A DNA stretch of 29,271 nucleotides from Chara braunii (taxonomy: Eukaryota > Streptophyta > Charophyceae > Charales > Characeae). Position 1 is the first letter of the stretch, and each line of letters begins with the position of its first letter. The notes under the pieces were generated by a model that saw only the letters and a list, made by a program, of their open reading frames with translations, had not been told where the DNA came from and did not search any database. The stretch is taken from contig BFEA01000047.1 in assembly GCA_003427395.1 (NCBI GenBank), positions 1,431,201 through 1,460,471 on the forward strand, given 5' to 3'. Shown in pieces: positions 8,426 through 16,939 of this stretch. Made by a program: the position numbers and the translations under genes.

Positions 8426-9273
8426 GGTATAGATTCTATAGAAAGTCCAAGTAGACCAAAACAGCTGCACTTCAGACACAGCTTCCCCCAAGGCTAATAC
8501 TACTGAACTAGCTTTGTGCCTCTTCACCCAATCTGAGTGCAAGAAAGACTTGAATACCAAGCACTTAACCAGTTGTAACCATAGTACCATCAGCGGAGGA
8601 AACCATACTCTTGTACTTTCAAAGGATCTATTCATACCACGCAGCAGGCACAAGACAGTTAATTGGAGGTGGGGAAAAAACAGCGAATTCAGAAAGAGGT
8701 CTTAGAGGAATAGCAGGATCTACGGTACTCCAATCATTGAAAACCAACCGGTAAAAAGACGCCTTGAAATTATGCTTTAGTCATTCTGTGAAAGTTCATT
8801 GTTGCAGGGCCCTCTTTCTCATAGTCTAAGATGGTGTCCTTCCAAGTCGTTCTCCAGAGCCTGTGCTGGAGGTTATTTATGTTTGATACGGTGCCTGTGT
8901 GCAGGGGTTTCTAATGTGTCATTGTTTTGTTGTCGGTCTCCATATGTCGCTCACACTTCTTGAGATCCGTCGCCAAGAACAGGCAATATTTCTGGTTTCT
9001 ATGCACCGGATAATACAGACGTTCATTTCAGCCCTCCTATCGATCCAGCCACATCCATCCAACGGATTCCAACCCTTTGCTAGCCAGGTTTGTCTCCCCA
9101 ACCAGAACACCACTGTCTAGGTTGTTTAAACCAGCAGTACTTCCGAGCCACTTTTGCCCGGGGCTCCAGATGCCCTGCACGCCAAAGAAAAACGAAACGA
9201 CGCAGGCCTTGTTTTGGCTGGCGCCACCAGCCTTTTCGCTCAGGCTGCCAACTCCCCCCGAAAGTTGCCGCAG
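8426..9273. other. No gene recognised
   Basis: Several short overlapping open frames on both strands, none with motifs or homologous copies in the window. Confidence 0.4.
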
Positions 9274-9479
9274 CATGCAAGGTGCATCGGAGAAAAGTGG
9301 CTGGGAAACATACTGGTGGTGGTTTAACAATAAATGTTATGTTACCTACCATTTCTACACTTCTGGAGCAGAGATAAGCGGAAGGATGAAGGATGAACGT
9401 TGTGCAACAATAAATATGAAATTTGTAAGGATGTATTCTCTGTGATGGTAAAGTCTAATACATCTTTCAATTTTGTGAT
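9274..9479 (+). repeat. Direct repeat, copy 2 (pair with 7612-7814)
   Basis: Same unit as 7612-7814 with both AATAAA motifs kept and TACTGGTGGTGGTTTAACAA in place of the shorter form. Flanks differ from copy 1 on both sides, so the ends of identity mark real boundaries. Confidence 0.85.
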
Positions 9480-10427
9480 GTGTATATATCTGATGATTCT
9501 GATCTCATCCCTGAAATGAAGTTGTAAGCACTATCCTTTATAAAAGGGTTGCGGGCAGCAGGGGGGTTCACGCGCCAGGTTCAGCCCACCTGTCAGCAGA
9601 GCGGACCCACCCACTCACTCTTTTTTTTTTTTGGGACTCAACCACTCACTCAGGGATCACTCAAGACCAGGACTCTCAGAGGAGGGGGAGAAGAGAGACC
9701 TTGCTGCACACACCCGAGAGGCGGTTAACGGAGGCCCAAAATTTCAGCGTTTTTTTAATGCTATTTATAAGAAAACCAGAAGCCCTTTTTAACCAAAAAT
9801 TGCATCACTCCATAGAGTGCACACCATATTAACAAACCATTAAAAAAAAAAAACAGGGTGAAACAGTAAGGCAAAAGTGCACTTGAATGACATTTTGGAT
9901 TCAGCAAATTTTCAGAATTTTTAGCGTTTTTGGAAATGGTCTTATCAGAGGAAATTCCAATGCTCCAAATGCGACCAAATTTGGTACACAACAACCTTGA
10001 AGTAAGACAAAAACAGGNAAAAAAAAAAAAAAAAAAAACAACATAAAATTTCACCCCAAACCCTAATTTCAGTTTTGGACCTATTACTCAGGAGCTGAAA
10101 TTGGGGGTCCCCCGTGGTTAAGGGAACTCGGGCACGTTAGTTGGCAGAATTGTTTTGAACTTGACATGATCTCAGGCTGACCCGTCGTTACTTGTCAAAC
10201 TCCCTCGATTCATGCTGGTGGACATGCTCTCATGCAGTGGTCATCTGGCCAGTTCATCGTGCGACATGACGCCCAACCCACGGTGTTGAAGGTTTATGTC
10301 GAGCTAAATGTATGTCACTCAGGTGAGGACTGTGCATTCCTGCTGGGCAAACCACAGTCGCCTCGATTGCTGTAGAAAAGGAAAGGGAAAAGAAACAAGG
10401 GAGGCTCCGGGTTATCCATGGAGGACT
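9480..10427. other. No gene recognised
   Basis: AT-rich with A runs (about 9841-9853 and 10019-10038) and one ambiguous base near 10018. No protein or RNA family is seen. Confidence 0.4.
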
Positions 10428-10525
10428 GCATCTGCTCTGAAACCAGGTCCAGCATCCCATGGCCTGGTGACTGTAGATTTGCAAAACAATTGCTGAAAAC
10501 CAGGGCCAGCATCCCTCAAGTGTCA
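10428..10525 (-). repeat. Two LINE-tail-like fragments
   Basis: Minus strand GGGATGCTGGACCTGGTTTC (about 10464-10445) and GGGATGCTGGCCCTGGTTTT (about 10515-10496) both resemble GGGATGCTGGACCAGTTTTC of the LINE 3' end. Each is short and lacks its own A-tail. Confidence 0.4.
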
Positions 10526-10890
10526 CGCAACCGCAACAAGAAACCTCTTAACCCCAACGCTTCCCGCCATTATGGTCAAGTGAACCATGAAAGATGACCA
10601 CATTAATTGATTGCGTCCTCCAGGAAGGATTCACCACCCATTGAATACACCGGAGTTAGTGACAGCAAGAAGAAACCTTCTTAACCCCAACCCTTCCCTC
10701 TGTTCTGGCCCTGGATATTTGTATTCTCTTTAAATGTACGCTCCTTGGATTTCTCTCCAACTCCTGGCTTGACAGAGTAGCTTGAAAGAACACTTTACTC
10801 TAGAACCCAAGAAAAGAGAGCTAGAGCCTTCACTTTTCAAGTAGAGAAAACACTACATCATATCATATCATGCTTCTTCTTCTTTTTTCC
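10526..10890. other. No gene; weak local repeat
   Basis: AAGAAACCTCTTAACCCCAA (about 10538) recurs as AAGAAACCTTCTTAACCCCAAC near 10671 with similar following CTTCCC. Otherwise nothing supported. Confidence 0.4.
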
Positions 10891-10932
10891 TTTTTTTTTT
10901 TCAAGACAATAGGCTCCTTCTATTCTGGGGAG

Positions 10933-10951
10933 CAGCAGTCCAGTTCCTTTT
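10933..10951. repeat. Target-site duplication, left copy (U6 insertion)
   Basis: CAGCAGTCCAGTTCCTTTT, identical to 11039-11057. Its A-rich start in the insert's orientation (AAAAGGAAC) fits cleavage by an L1-type endonuclease. The last bases merge with the T run. Confidence 0.9.
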
Positions 10952-11037
10952 TTTTTTTTTTTTATGTGTCATGCTTGCGCAGGGGCCATGCTAATGTTCT
11001 CTGTATCGTTCCAATTTTAACGGATGTCCCGAAGGAC
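10948..11037 (-). pseudogene. U6: U6 snRNA retropseudogene, 3'-truncated and A-tailed
   Basis: U6 is the catalytic spliceosomal snRNA. On the minus strand from 11037 the 5' stem-loop GTCCTTCGGGAC is followed by ATCCGTTAAAATTGGAACGA, the invariant ACAGAGA box, ATTAGCATGGCCCCTGCGCA and ATGACACA. Two invariant bases are changed (ACAGAGAACATTAGC for the usual AGATTAGC; GCAAGCATGACAC for AAGGATGACAC). The last ~25 bases of U6, including the terminal oligo-U, are replaced by an A-tail (T run 10948-10963). The insert is bounded by exact 19-bp duplications. Polyadenylated, TSD-flanked, mutated and truncated: a LINE-mobilised copy, not a working gene. The 5' end type matches plants and green algae better than animals or yeasts. 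Confidence 0.93.
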
Positions 11038-11038
11038 A

Positions 11039-11057
11039 CAGCAGTCCAGTTCCTTTT
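11039..11057. repeat. Target-site duplication, right copy (U6 insertion)
   Basis: CAGCAGTCCAGTTCCTTTT, identical to 10933-10951. One unmatched base (11038) separates it from the U6 5' end. Confidence 0.9.
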
Positions 11058-11337
11058 CCACCAGCAATTCAGAAAATACGTAGTACTCACGCACACACCT
11101 CCCCATTATGGCTGGGAGGTCCAAGTGGGCAGCATTGATTACTTTCCTTGGGAAGGATGTACCCCCTCTCACCCCTGCCTAAGTTAGCCTCATTGATTAC
11201 TTTCTTGAGGAGGGTGTACCCTCTCTCAACTCTGCCTAAAGTCGAGCCTTTATCTTAGATGGTCACCAGAATGTCCCCTCTGTCCCTACACTTCCCCTTA
11301 TCGGCAGTGCCAGAGCTACACGGCTTGGGTCCCTCTC

Positions 11338-11435
11338 CACTTCTTTTTCTTGTTTTTTTCCCCCTTTCTTCGAGGGCGACATCATCGCTGAACTGACCGG
11401 CCCCAGGTAAATTCCATCAGGATTCGAACTCTGGC
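11338..11435 (-). mobile_element. tRNA-like SINE fragment, A-tailed
   Basis: Minus strand B-box/T-arm AGAGTTCGAATCCTGATGG (about 11432-11414), a body with CCGGTCAGTTCAGCGATGAT and CGCCCTCGAAGAAAGG, then an A-rich tail (T/C-rich 11338-11368). The tRNA 5' half with the A box is not recognised. Confidence 0.55.
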
Positions 11436-11459
11436 TACCACCACCTAAGGAACAAAAAC

Positions 11460-12660
11460 TGGTCCCCACAAGCGGAAAATAACAGAGGAAGGAATCATCG
11501 ACAAGCCATTAAGGAACCCCCTCATAGACATTGGGTGACACAGATTAACATCTGGAGAGAGGCCTTCCCAGAGAAAGAAAGCCAAAATTGAAAGAAGAAG
11601 TGCTGAGGCAGCCCCTTTTTGGCGACTCACTACTGCTAGATAACAATGACAAACCATGGACACTAAGACGCAAAACTAGATGCTCAAGAAGATGGGTAGA
11701 ACAACATATATGGAAAGTGGAGCATCTGTGGAATGAAAATGACATATGATTGAAATCAGGAATATAGCTTAGAGATAGACTGAAAGGTCGTCACAAGCTA
11801 GAAATAAATCTTGGGGAGTTCTTAGAAAAAGCATCCCCCTCAGTCAAGTGGGAAAGGGGCTGAGAAGAGGGACAGCGATGAAGTATGCAGAAACTACAGC
11901 CTGATGTTTGGGGATTGGACAGGTAGATCCAGTTACACCTATGAGAGTTTTGACAGACTTCCCAGACCCCTTTCCCCCATCTTCAAGTTCCATGATCCCA
12001 AGGTCTTGGTATGGTTATGAGTAATCTTCCATGTGATGAATGTCTTTGGTTTGCAAGCCCCCAATGAGGATTAGAGGTTTCATAGCTAGTATTAGAAGTT
12101 AGATCTGGCGCCCTCACATGGGGTGAAGAGGCTGTGATTACCTCTCCAGGTGGGGGACCGTTTCCCCCAAGCATCATTCATCATCATCATTAGTATCATT
12201 ATCTCACATTTCTCATACAATCATTAGAAGTTTATCATCATCATCATCATCACTATCAGCATCAGCATAATCATCATCATATGAGGGCCGCTGAGCCCGG
12301 TCCTCAGCTTTGTTCGGATCGGTTTCTCTGGGTAGACTGTGAGGACCCCGGCCTCAATCTTCTTATTGGTAATATCAGCCTTGGGCACTGGGCCCGGTTT
12401 GTTTAAAAAAATAAGAAAAAAAGCAGACAAAAAAAAGAAAAAAAAGAAAAAAGAAAAAAGAAAAAAGAAAAAAGAAAAAGCATCCCCCTAGAATGGAGAA
12501 CACTACTAAAAGGAGAAATCAAATGGGAAGTAGAAGATTTGGCAACAGATGGGTGCTAAGCAAAGCCCCCAGTGGCCCTCAAATACATCAAATGCACAGC
12601 TAACCAGCAGAACATAGCAGCGTTTGAAGTTTATGAACTACGGTAGAAAAAAAACGAGAA
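11460..12660 (+). pseudogene. Second L1-like LINE ORF2 fragment, split by a retroposon
   Basis: Broken frames on the + strand parallel the part of ORF2 downstream of the RT in the long LINE. IWREAFPEKES (about 11550) matches KIWRGSP near 27250. EEVLRQPLFGD (about 11600) matches EEVARQPLFGN near 27310. Later WVEQHIWKVEHLW matches WVKNGVIQVGDLW. After the insertion LEWRTLLKGEIKWE (about 12490) matches GWRPILHKGPELKE. TGA replaces tryptophan in at least one place and TAG occurs once. EN, RT core and knuckle are absent, so only a middle piece survives. The residual similarity shows a related but distinct LINE. Confidence 0.65.
11841..12472 (+). mobile_element. 632-bp retroposon (family Z) with exact 17-bp TSD
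   Basis: AGAAAAAGCATCCCCCT is present at 11824-11840 and 12473-12489. Between them lies a unit starting CAGTCAAGTGGGAAAG, passing through an ATC/CAT-repeat section (12171-12280), the core GGTAGACTGTGAGGACCCCG (about 12331), CCTCAATCTTCTTATTGGTA, and an A-rich tail with GAAAAAA units (12405-12472). The core and the imperfect ATC section recur, in the same order, at 17863-18140 (minus); a 5'-truncated copy is at 15392-15458. No open frame and no clear A or B box. A non-autonomous retroposon mobilised in trans is the best reading. Confidence 0.8.
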
Positions 12661-13902
12661 ATAGAAATGGGGAGAAAAAGCATGACTTCTAAGAGAGTTT
12701 AGGATCGAAAATCTAAGGAAAATTGGAACTCCGAAGCACAAGGAAAAGCAGACCCCTTTAAGCCCCCTTGGAGCCCTTTTGAACCCTGTTTATACCCCAC
12801 AGACACGCTTTGATGAGGCATCACCAAATTCAAAGATAAGGGAAGATGTTTTGGGCACATCTCAGTGGACGCAAATTTGCCCCACTGCCCCCCCCCCCAA
12901 AAAAAAAGAACACCTTTTGCTGTCGCCGGGATACCCCGGGTGGGTTGCCCCCCATGCAGGTTTGCCCGGGTCGCCCGGTCGGGCGACCCTGGTAACACAG
13001 CAAATTTAGGAGAAAAGGTAATACAAAAAGATCCCCTGTTATTCAAAATATAGCCTGAGATACAAACATGACTAAATAGCTCTTGAGTACCACACCGATA
13101 GCCGCCAGCCTAGTAAATAAGCTCCACTTCTGTTTATATAAAGGACAGGAAAAGAATAGCTACCGTAGTCTAGGGGTGCTGAACCCGTTTTCTGGTTGAA
13201 TGATAGAATTCTTATCAGGAGTAGAGCAGTGATTAATCACGGTCAATCATGGTTGGAAGAACAAATTTAACCCTAGATTCGGGTCCATCAAAGTCTTAAT
13301 CTTTTAGGAAAAGGGGCACTGAGCATTTTTCCAATTATGATAGGGATTATTTGACAGTCCACTTCAGGGGCTGAGAGGGAAGGCTCATACGATCACCCTA
13401 TTTCGTCAGCTAGACATCAAGTTCTGAATCAGCATAGGACATACTAAATGGATAGAGCAGAAAGCCTGAAGAAGTCAAGTTGTGATCTGGTAGTTAATCG
13501 TTCTAAGGGGAAGCAATCAATGCTGCCAAGTGCAAGGAAAATGAGCAATAGCGAGATGACAATGTCCAGAATGCACAATCACATTGAAGGCCAGATAATA
13601 TCACAGTGTCCAGAAAGCAGAAATGCACCAATATAACACCAATGAAGAATCGTCACACTGAAAACCAATGTCAATGAGAGCTTGCTCTCGCCACCACCAA
13701 CATGAGTGTCCAGGCCCTATCTCCCTACTTGGCGCCCAGCCTACTCCCTACACAGCTACAGTCTGCCTACTAATCGACAATGCAACCGTTGACGTCAGCA
13801 GCCCCCAAAGTACTTGAAGATGTCGCCCAATGCAGACCATCGCCAATACCAGGTATGTGCCCTCACATCATCATCATCACCATCCTTCTCTCTCTCCCCT
13901 GA
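12661..13902. other. No gene recognised
   Basis: AT-rich unique-looking DNA apart from the GC palindrome at 12968-12989 and a TGACGTCA at 13790-13797. A donor-like CCAG/GTATGTG lies near 13851. No homologous copies or protein motifs are seen. Confidence 0.4.
12968..12989. repeat. Perfect GC hairpin
   Basis: GGGTCGCCCG, two-base centre GT, CGGGCGACCC: two perfect 10-bp arms in an AT-rich setting. It sits in a C/G-rich block (12925-12995) with CCCGGG repeats resembling the GC-rich arms at 22707-22993. Confidence 0.8.
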
Positions 13903-14280
13903 CTTACTCCCACGTCTTCCCTCTGTCTACCCGAAGACCACCCCTGCGCCTCACTGTGCAACCAAGCCCTCAGCCAGCTATGGAGGCTGGGCTATGAAGC
14001 TGCCCTCAGCAGCGCCCTGCTTCCACACACGACCGCACGTGCGCAGCACCTTGCTCCAGCGCTAGCAGCCAGCACGCTAGCAGAAGCTCCAGCAGCGCTG
14101 TCGCCAGCCAGCAAGTGCCCGAATGAGGCTCCAGGCAGCGATCTCTTTCCTATATGGAAAGAGCCTGCCTGCCTTGGCCTGGGCCTGGGCCCAGAAGCTT
14201 CCAGTAGGCCCCAGGATGCTGCGCCTCTGGTGCAGCTACTGGGCCTCATTCGGTTGGGCCTCCCAACTGTCTGTGTATGA
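13903..14280 (+). other. GC-rich open frame without start codon
   Basis: A 125-codon stop-free frame, Ala/Pro/Leu-rich (for example LWRLGYEAALSSALLPHTT), between TGA at 13900 and TGA at 14278. It has no ATG and no known motif. High GC in this block lowers the stop frequency, so this may be chance; a lost exon is the alternative. Confidence 0.15.
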
Positions 14281-14528
14281 GGCTGCAAATCTCGCCCAGG
14301 GCCTGCGCTTTCGGAAAAGCCTAGAAGGCCATGGAATTTTCTCGCTGCTCGGCCTGTGTTTCCTTCAACCAACTGGTGCGACGAAACTGCGTGGACCCCA
14401 AATACGAAATTGACAGCCGAGGGCTTCTCGTGATTTATTAGGCCCGCCTTCTCTTAGGGTGGGCGCAGATGCAACAGGGGCCCCTTAGGCCCGCCGAGGA
14501 CCCAGATCCTCGCACAAGATCGTATTTA
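14281..14528. other. No gene recognised
   Basis: GC-moderate sequence with GGCCC-rich patches (14440-14500). Nothing supported. Confidence 0.35.
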
Positions 14529-14640
14529 GGACTACCGTCTTCACCCGAATAGAACACCCCGTCATTATTGCTGCATCTGGACTGAAAATTGCCCCATACA
14601 GTGACAATGACCGGGCGTTCTATTCTGATGAATATGGTAG
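14529..14640. repeat. 112-bp palindromic element, uninterrupted copy
   Basis: Left arm GGACTACCGTCTTCACCCGA, ATAGAACACCCCGTCATTAT and right arm AATGACCGGGCGTTCTATTC, TGATGAATATGGTAG are imperfect inverted copies around a ~25-bp centre near 14585. The copy at 4068-4528 has the same two-armed structure; a right-arm fragment is at 2815-2853. A MITE-like foldback is likely. A chance coding reading (PVIVTVWG) is discussed among the rejected items. Confidence 0.6.
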
Positions 14641-15184
14641 CAGTGCAATGAGCCTGACAATCGTGAGAAGCTTCATGCACTCAAAGCGAAACCAATCACA
14701 ATACATAATACATCACAAAGCACTCAATGATGTCCCACAATAAGGAGCGAGTAACTAGAAGAGAGACAAAGGTAGATAAGCAGTAGAGAGGAGGAGGATA
14801 TTTCCGTTAATAATCAATAACACAATCGAAACGACTCTTCAGTCCCCCCTTCACCTCCAGAATCTTTGATTGTGCATCAGATATGTGGCCATGGTTGACT
14901 TTTGAGAAATTTCTGTCTCCTGACCTACGCTTCCCGATTTTGGGCCCGACTCCTGATTTTCTTGGGGTCAACTTCCCCGTGTGGGCCACAGGTAGCCTCA
15001 TTTGACCCTAGACATTGTGCCTATTGAGTCTATTGACCCAAGGACTTCAAAATTTCTCAAACTTCTCGAAGACAACAAATGTGACTTTTGACCCTTGAAT
15101 GCAAATTTGGTACAAAGAAAATTACGACTTTGACCTATGTCTGTGTGGATTTTGAACTGAGTTCCATCGCAGAAATTCATTCTT
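14641..15184. other. No gene recognised
   Basis: AT-rich, short open frames only. Could be the far 3' part (UTR/LTR) of the adjacent chromovirus, but no LTR ends or polypurine tract were identified. Confidence 0.35.
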
Positions 15185-15239
15185 CATTAAGTGCAGCCTT
15201 TCCTTTCGCTTTGAAGTTTTGTTCGTAACCCGTGATAAT

Positions 15240-15391
15240 GTCTACAGTTGAAGTCCTTTCTTACTGAACCATTCAGGTTGGATCTTGTTCTGTTTCTGGG
15301 GTCTTCCTCTTCCGCCTGTGGAGAAAAACCCATCCTCAAGAATGTTTTCAACTTGATACCCTCCATCCATTGATGGTGGAAACGTAAATTA
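15240..15391 (-). pseudogene. Chromodomain-like tail of the chromovirus
   Basis: Minus strand GGYQVENILEDGFF, then GRGRPQKQNK and PEWFSKKGLQ. It follows the integrase end in the position of a chromodomain and resembles YEVExILxxR...GRPxxYLVKWKGL. In chromoviruses this module targets integration to particular chromatin. The aromatic and WKG residues are partly changed (FSKKG), so the assignment rests on order plus partial motif. Confidence 0.55.
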
Positions 15392-15458
15392 CTCTGGGTA
15401 GACTGTGAGGACCCCGGCCTCAATCTCCATTTTGAAAGAAAAAAAAAAAAAAAAAAAA
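15392..15458 (+). mobile_element. Family Z retroposon, 5'-truncated copy
   Basis: CTCTGGGTAGACTGTGAGGA, CCCCGGCCTCAATCT and an A-tail (15439-15458). The core matches 12327-12360 and 17930-17965. It lies between integrase and chromodomain remnants and so inserted after the chromovirus. No TSD was found. Confidence 0.8.
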
Positions 15459-15464
15459 GGACGA

Positions 15465-15937
15465 CTGGGAAAGTCAGTAGGGTAGAAGTTTAGATACACG
15501 GAACACAGGGTACGTCTTGAGATGTGGTGGGATGTCAATTACAGACGACAGTCCATCATGGTCCCCAAGTACTTTCCCATGGCCGGAAATAGACAGGCAG
15601 GTAGCACTTTCTATGTAAATCCTTCTTCCAAGGATAATTCCTTTCGCTTCACCCAGACAAAATTCCCTTCTTTGAATTATGAAGGTCTTTGAAGTTTGTT
15701 AGCTTGTTCAATCATTTGTGTCCGAGCTTTCTTTACATTCTCTATCTTTTATCATGTCTCGTTCATACAAAACTGCAAACTCATGGCTCTCAGGAGGTAA
15801 CCTTTAGACTTGTTCCCTCGTTAGAGAGTCTATGGGCCTCTTAGGTTGCCATCCCTTTGTGGTGGATTGGAGTTTGTCCCATCACAATGTGTACTGAATT
15901 GTTGTATGTACTTGTCATTTTAGGTAAGTTCTCATCC

Positions 15938-15940
<3 letters not shown>
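15465..15940 (-). pseudogene. Gypsy integrase C-terminal fragment
   Basis: Minus-strand frames give YNNSVHIVMGQTP (end of the catalytic core), then GNFVWVKRKELSLEEGF..KVLPA and IDIPPHLKTYPVFRVSKLLP. These correspond to the AYNNSxHxxTGxxP block, the FxxGDxVxVxxxxL...KLxPxxxGPF module and the LxLPxxLKIHPVFHVSxLKP block of chromovirus integrases. Several frameshifts and stops intervene. Confidence 0.8.

Positions 15941-15941
<1 letters not shown>

Positions 15942-15968
<27 letters not shown>
15942..15968 (+). repeat. A tract at a deletion junction of the chromovirus
   Basis: Twenty-seven A residues joining the RT fragment and the integrase remnant. Possibly the tail of a lost or very short retroposon. 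Confidence 0.6.
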
Positions 15969-15999
15969 CCAACCTATTTGATCAGGTCACACATACATT

Positions 16000-16136
16000 T
16001 AGGAGTTGTTGGCATAGTCTGCTCATTTTCTCAGTTACAACGTTCAACCCTTGATAATCGATGCAAAGTCCAAGCTCACCCTCCTTCTTTGGCATGAATA
16101 AACCCTTCTTAAACCACGAGTACCTACCGGTTGTCA
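16000..16136 (-). pseudogene. Gypsy RT fingers motif fragment
   Basis: Minus strand: FKKGLFMPKKEGELGLCIDY followed by QGLNVVTEK. This is the conserved Ty3/gypsy RT region (hVPKKDGSxRxCIDYRxLNxxT) that normally lies about 20 residues after the YRMSP segment. Here about 690 bp separate them, marking an insertion. The sequence after NVVTEK no longer follows RT, and the catalytic YxDD is absent. Confidence 0.8.
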
Positions 16137-16337
16137 AGGCCCGACCCTAAGGCTACCGGTAGGCCTAGCCTACAGCTACCGTGACGAGCCTATAGGTACC
16201 GGTACTTCGTGGACATCGAAATATGTAAACAATAAATGTGAACAAAATCGAAAGTAAAACAAACAAAAAACAAAGAAAAAAACAGAAAAAACGAAAAAAA
16301 AAAGAAAAAGAAAGTAAGAAAAAGGGTCTGTATTGCG

Positions 16338-16338
<1 letters not shown>

Positions 16339-16396
<58 letters not shown>
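16339..16396. repeat. (GT)n microsatellite
   Basis: About 29 GT units running into the assembly gap, so the true length is unknown. Confidence 0.97.
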
Positions 16397-16632
16397 NNNN
16401 NNNNNNNNNNNNNNNNNNNNNNNNNNNNNNNNNNNNNNNNNNNNNNNNNNNNNNNNNNNNNNNNNNNNNNNNNNNNNNNNNNNNNNNNNNNNNNNNNNNN
16501 NNNNNNNNNNNNNNNNNNNNNNNNNNNNNNNNNNNNNNNNNNNNNNNNNNNNNNNNNNNNNNNNNNNNNNNNNNNNNNNNNNNNNNNNNNNNNNNNNNNN
16601 NNNNNNNNNNNNNNNNNNNNNNNNNNNNNNNN
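16397..16632. other. Assembly gap (N run)
   Basis: 236 unknown bases. Any frame crossing it is not evidence for a protein. Confidence 0.99.
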
Positions 16633-16814
16633 TTTTTGAGAACGTAAGATTTCCTTTTCTTTTCTTTTTTTTGGGTGCATTTCTTTTGTATGTTTTCTTT
16701 TGGGAAACGAAAAGGTCGTGCCGGGAGCTACAGGGCGTTCTCCCCACCGACCCCCGAAAGTCCCGGCCGTTAACGCGCCAGTACTTTTTTTTATACGTGG
16801 GCGAGGTACTGGTG

Positions 16815-16902
16815 GTTTAACAAGTTCCTGCAATTGCTTCTTTAGTTCTTCTAATTCCCATGGAGACATTCTGTATATCGGTTCCTTAGAGGTTTCATCG
16901 TC

Positions 16903-16939
<37 letters not shown>

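Larger units (their letters stand above)
10891..11075 (-). mobile_element. Short SINE-like element (family Y), split by U6 insertion
   Basis: Minus strand GAATTGCTGGTGGAAAAGGA, then ACTGGACTGCTGCTCCCCAG and GGAGCC with an A-tail (T run 10891-10901) matches family Y at 16906-17012. A U6 copy interrupts it between 10952 and 11038; removing that and one TSD copy restores family Y order. Confidence 0.7.
16137..16820. mobile_element. Unclassified insertion inside the gypsy RT, contains gap
   Basis: The gypsy RT reading stops near 16815 and resumes near 16136. The 680-bp interval contains TACCGGT repeats (16120-16205), A-rich DNA, a (GT)n array, a run of N, a short T-rich section, and at its right end an inverted pair GTTAACGCGCCAGTAC (about 16769-16784) / GTACTGGTGGTTTAAC (about 16805-16820). 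The last motif recurs in the foldback at 850-1312. It may be a MITE/foldback with an expanded microsatellite; the gap prevents a firm call. Confidence 0.5.

Noticed and set aside
10964-11037. Functional U6 snRNA gene
   Set aside because: Invariant bases are changed, the 3' third is missing, and an A-tail with TSD is present.
12171-12280. Independent (ATC)n microsatellite
   Set aside because: The same imperfect ATC section with TAGTATCATTATCTCAC occurs in the family Z copy at 17863-18140, so it is part of that element.
14529-14640. RPA/OB-fold-like coding module (PVIVTVWG; PDAAIMTG in the 4-kb copy)
   Set aside because: The similarity between copies is equally present on the inverted arm, the frame is broken by a 2-bp difference, and the piece is only about 110 bp. 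A palindromic element explains it without a protein.
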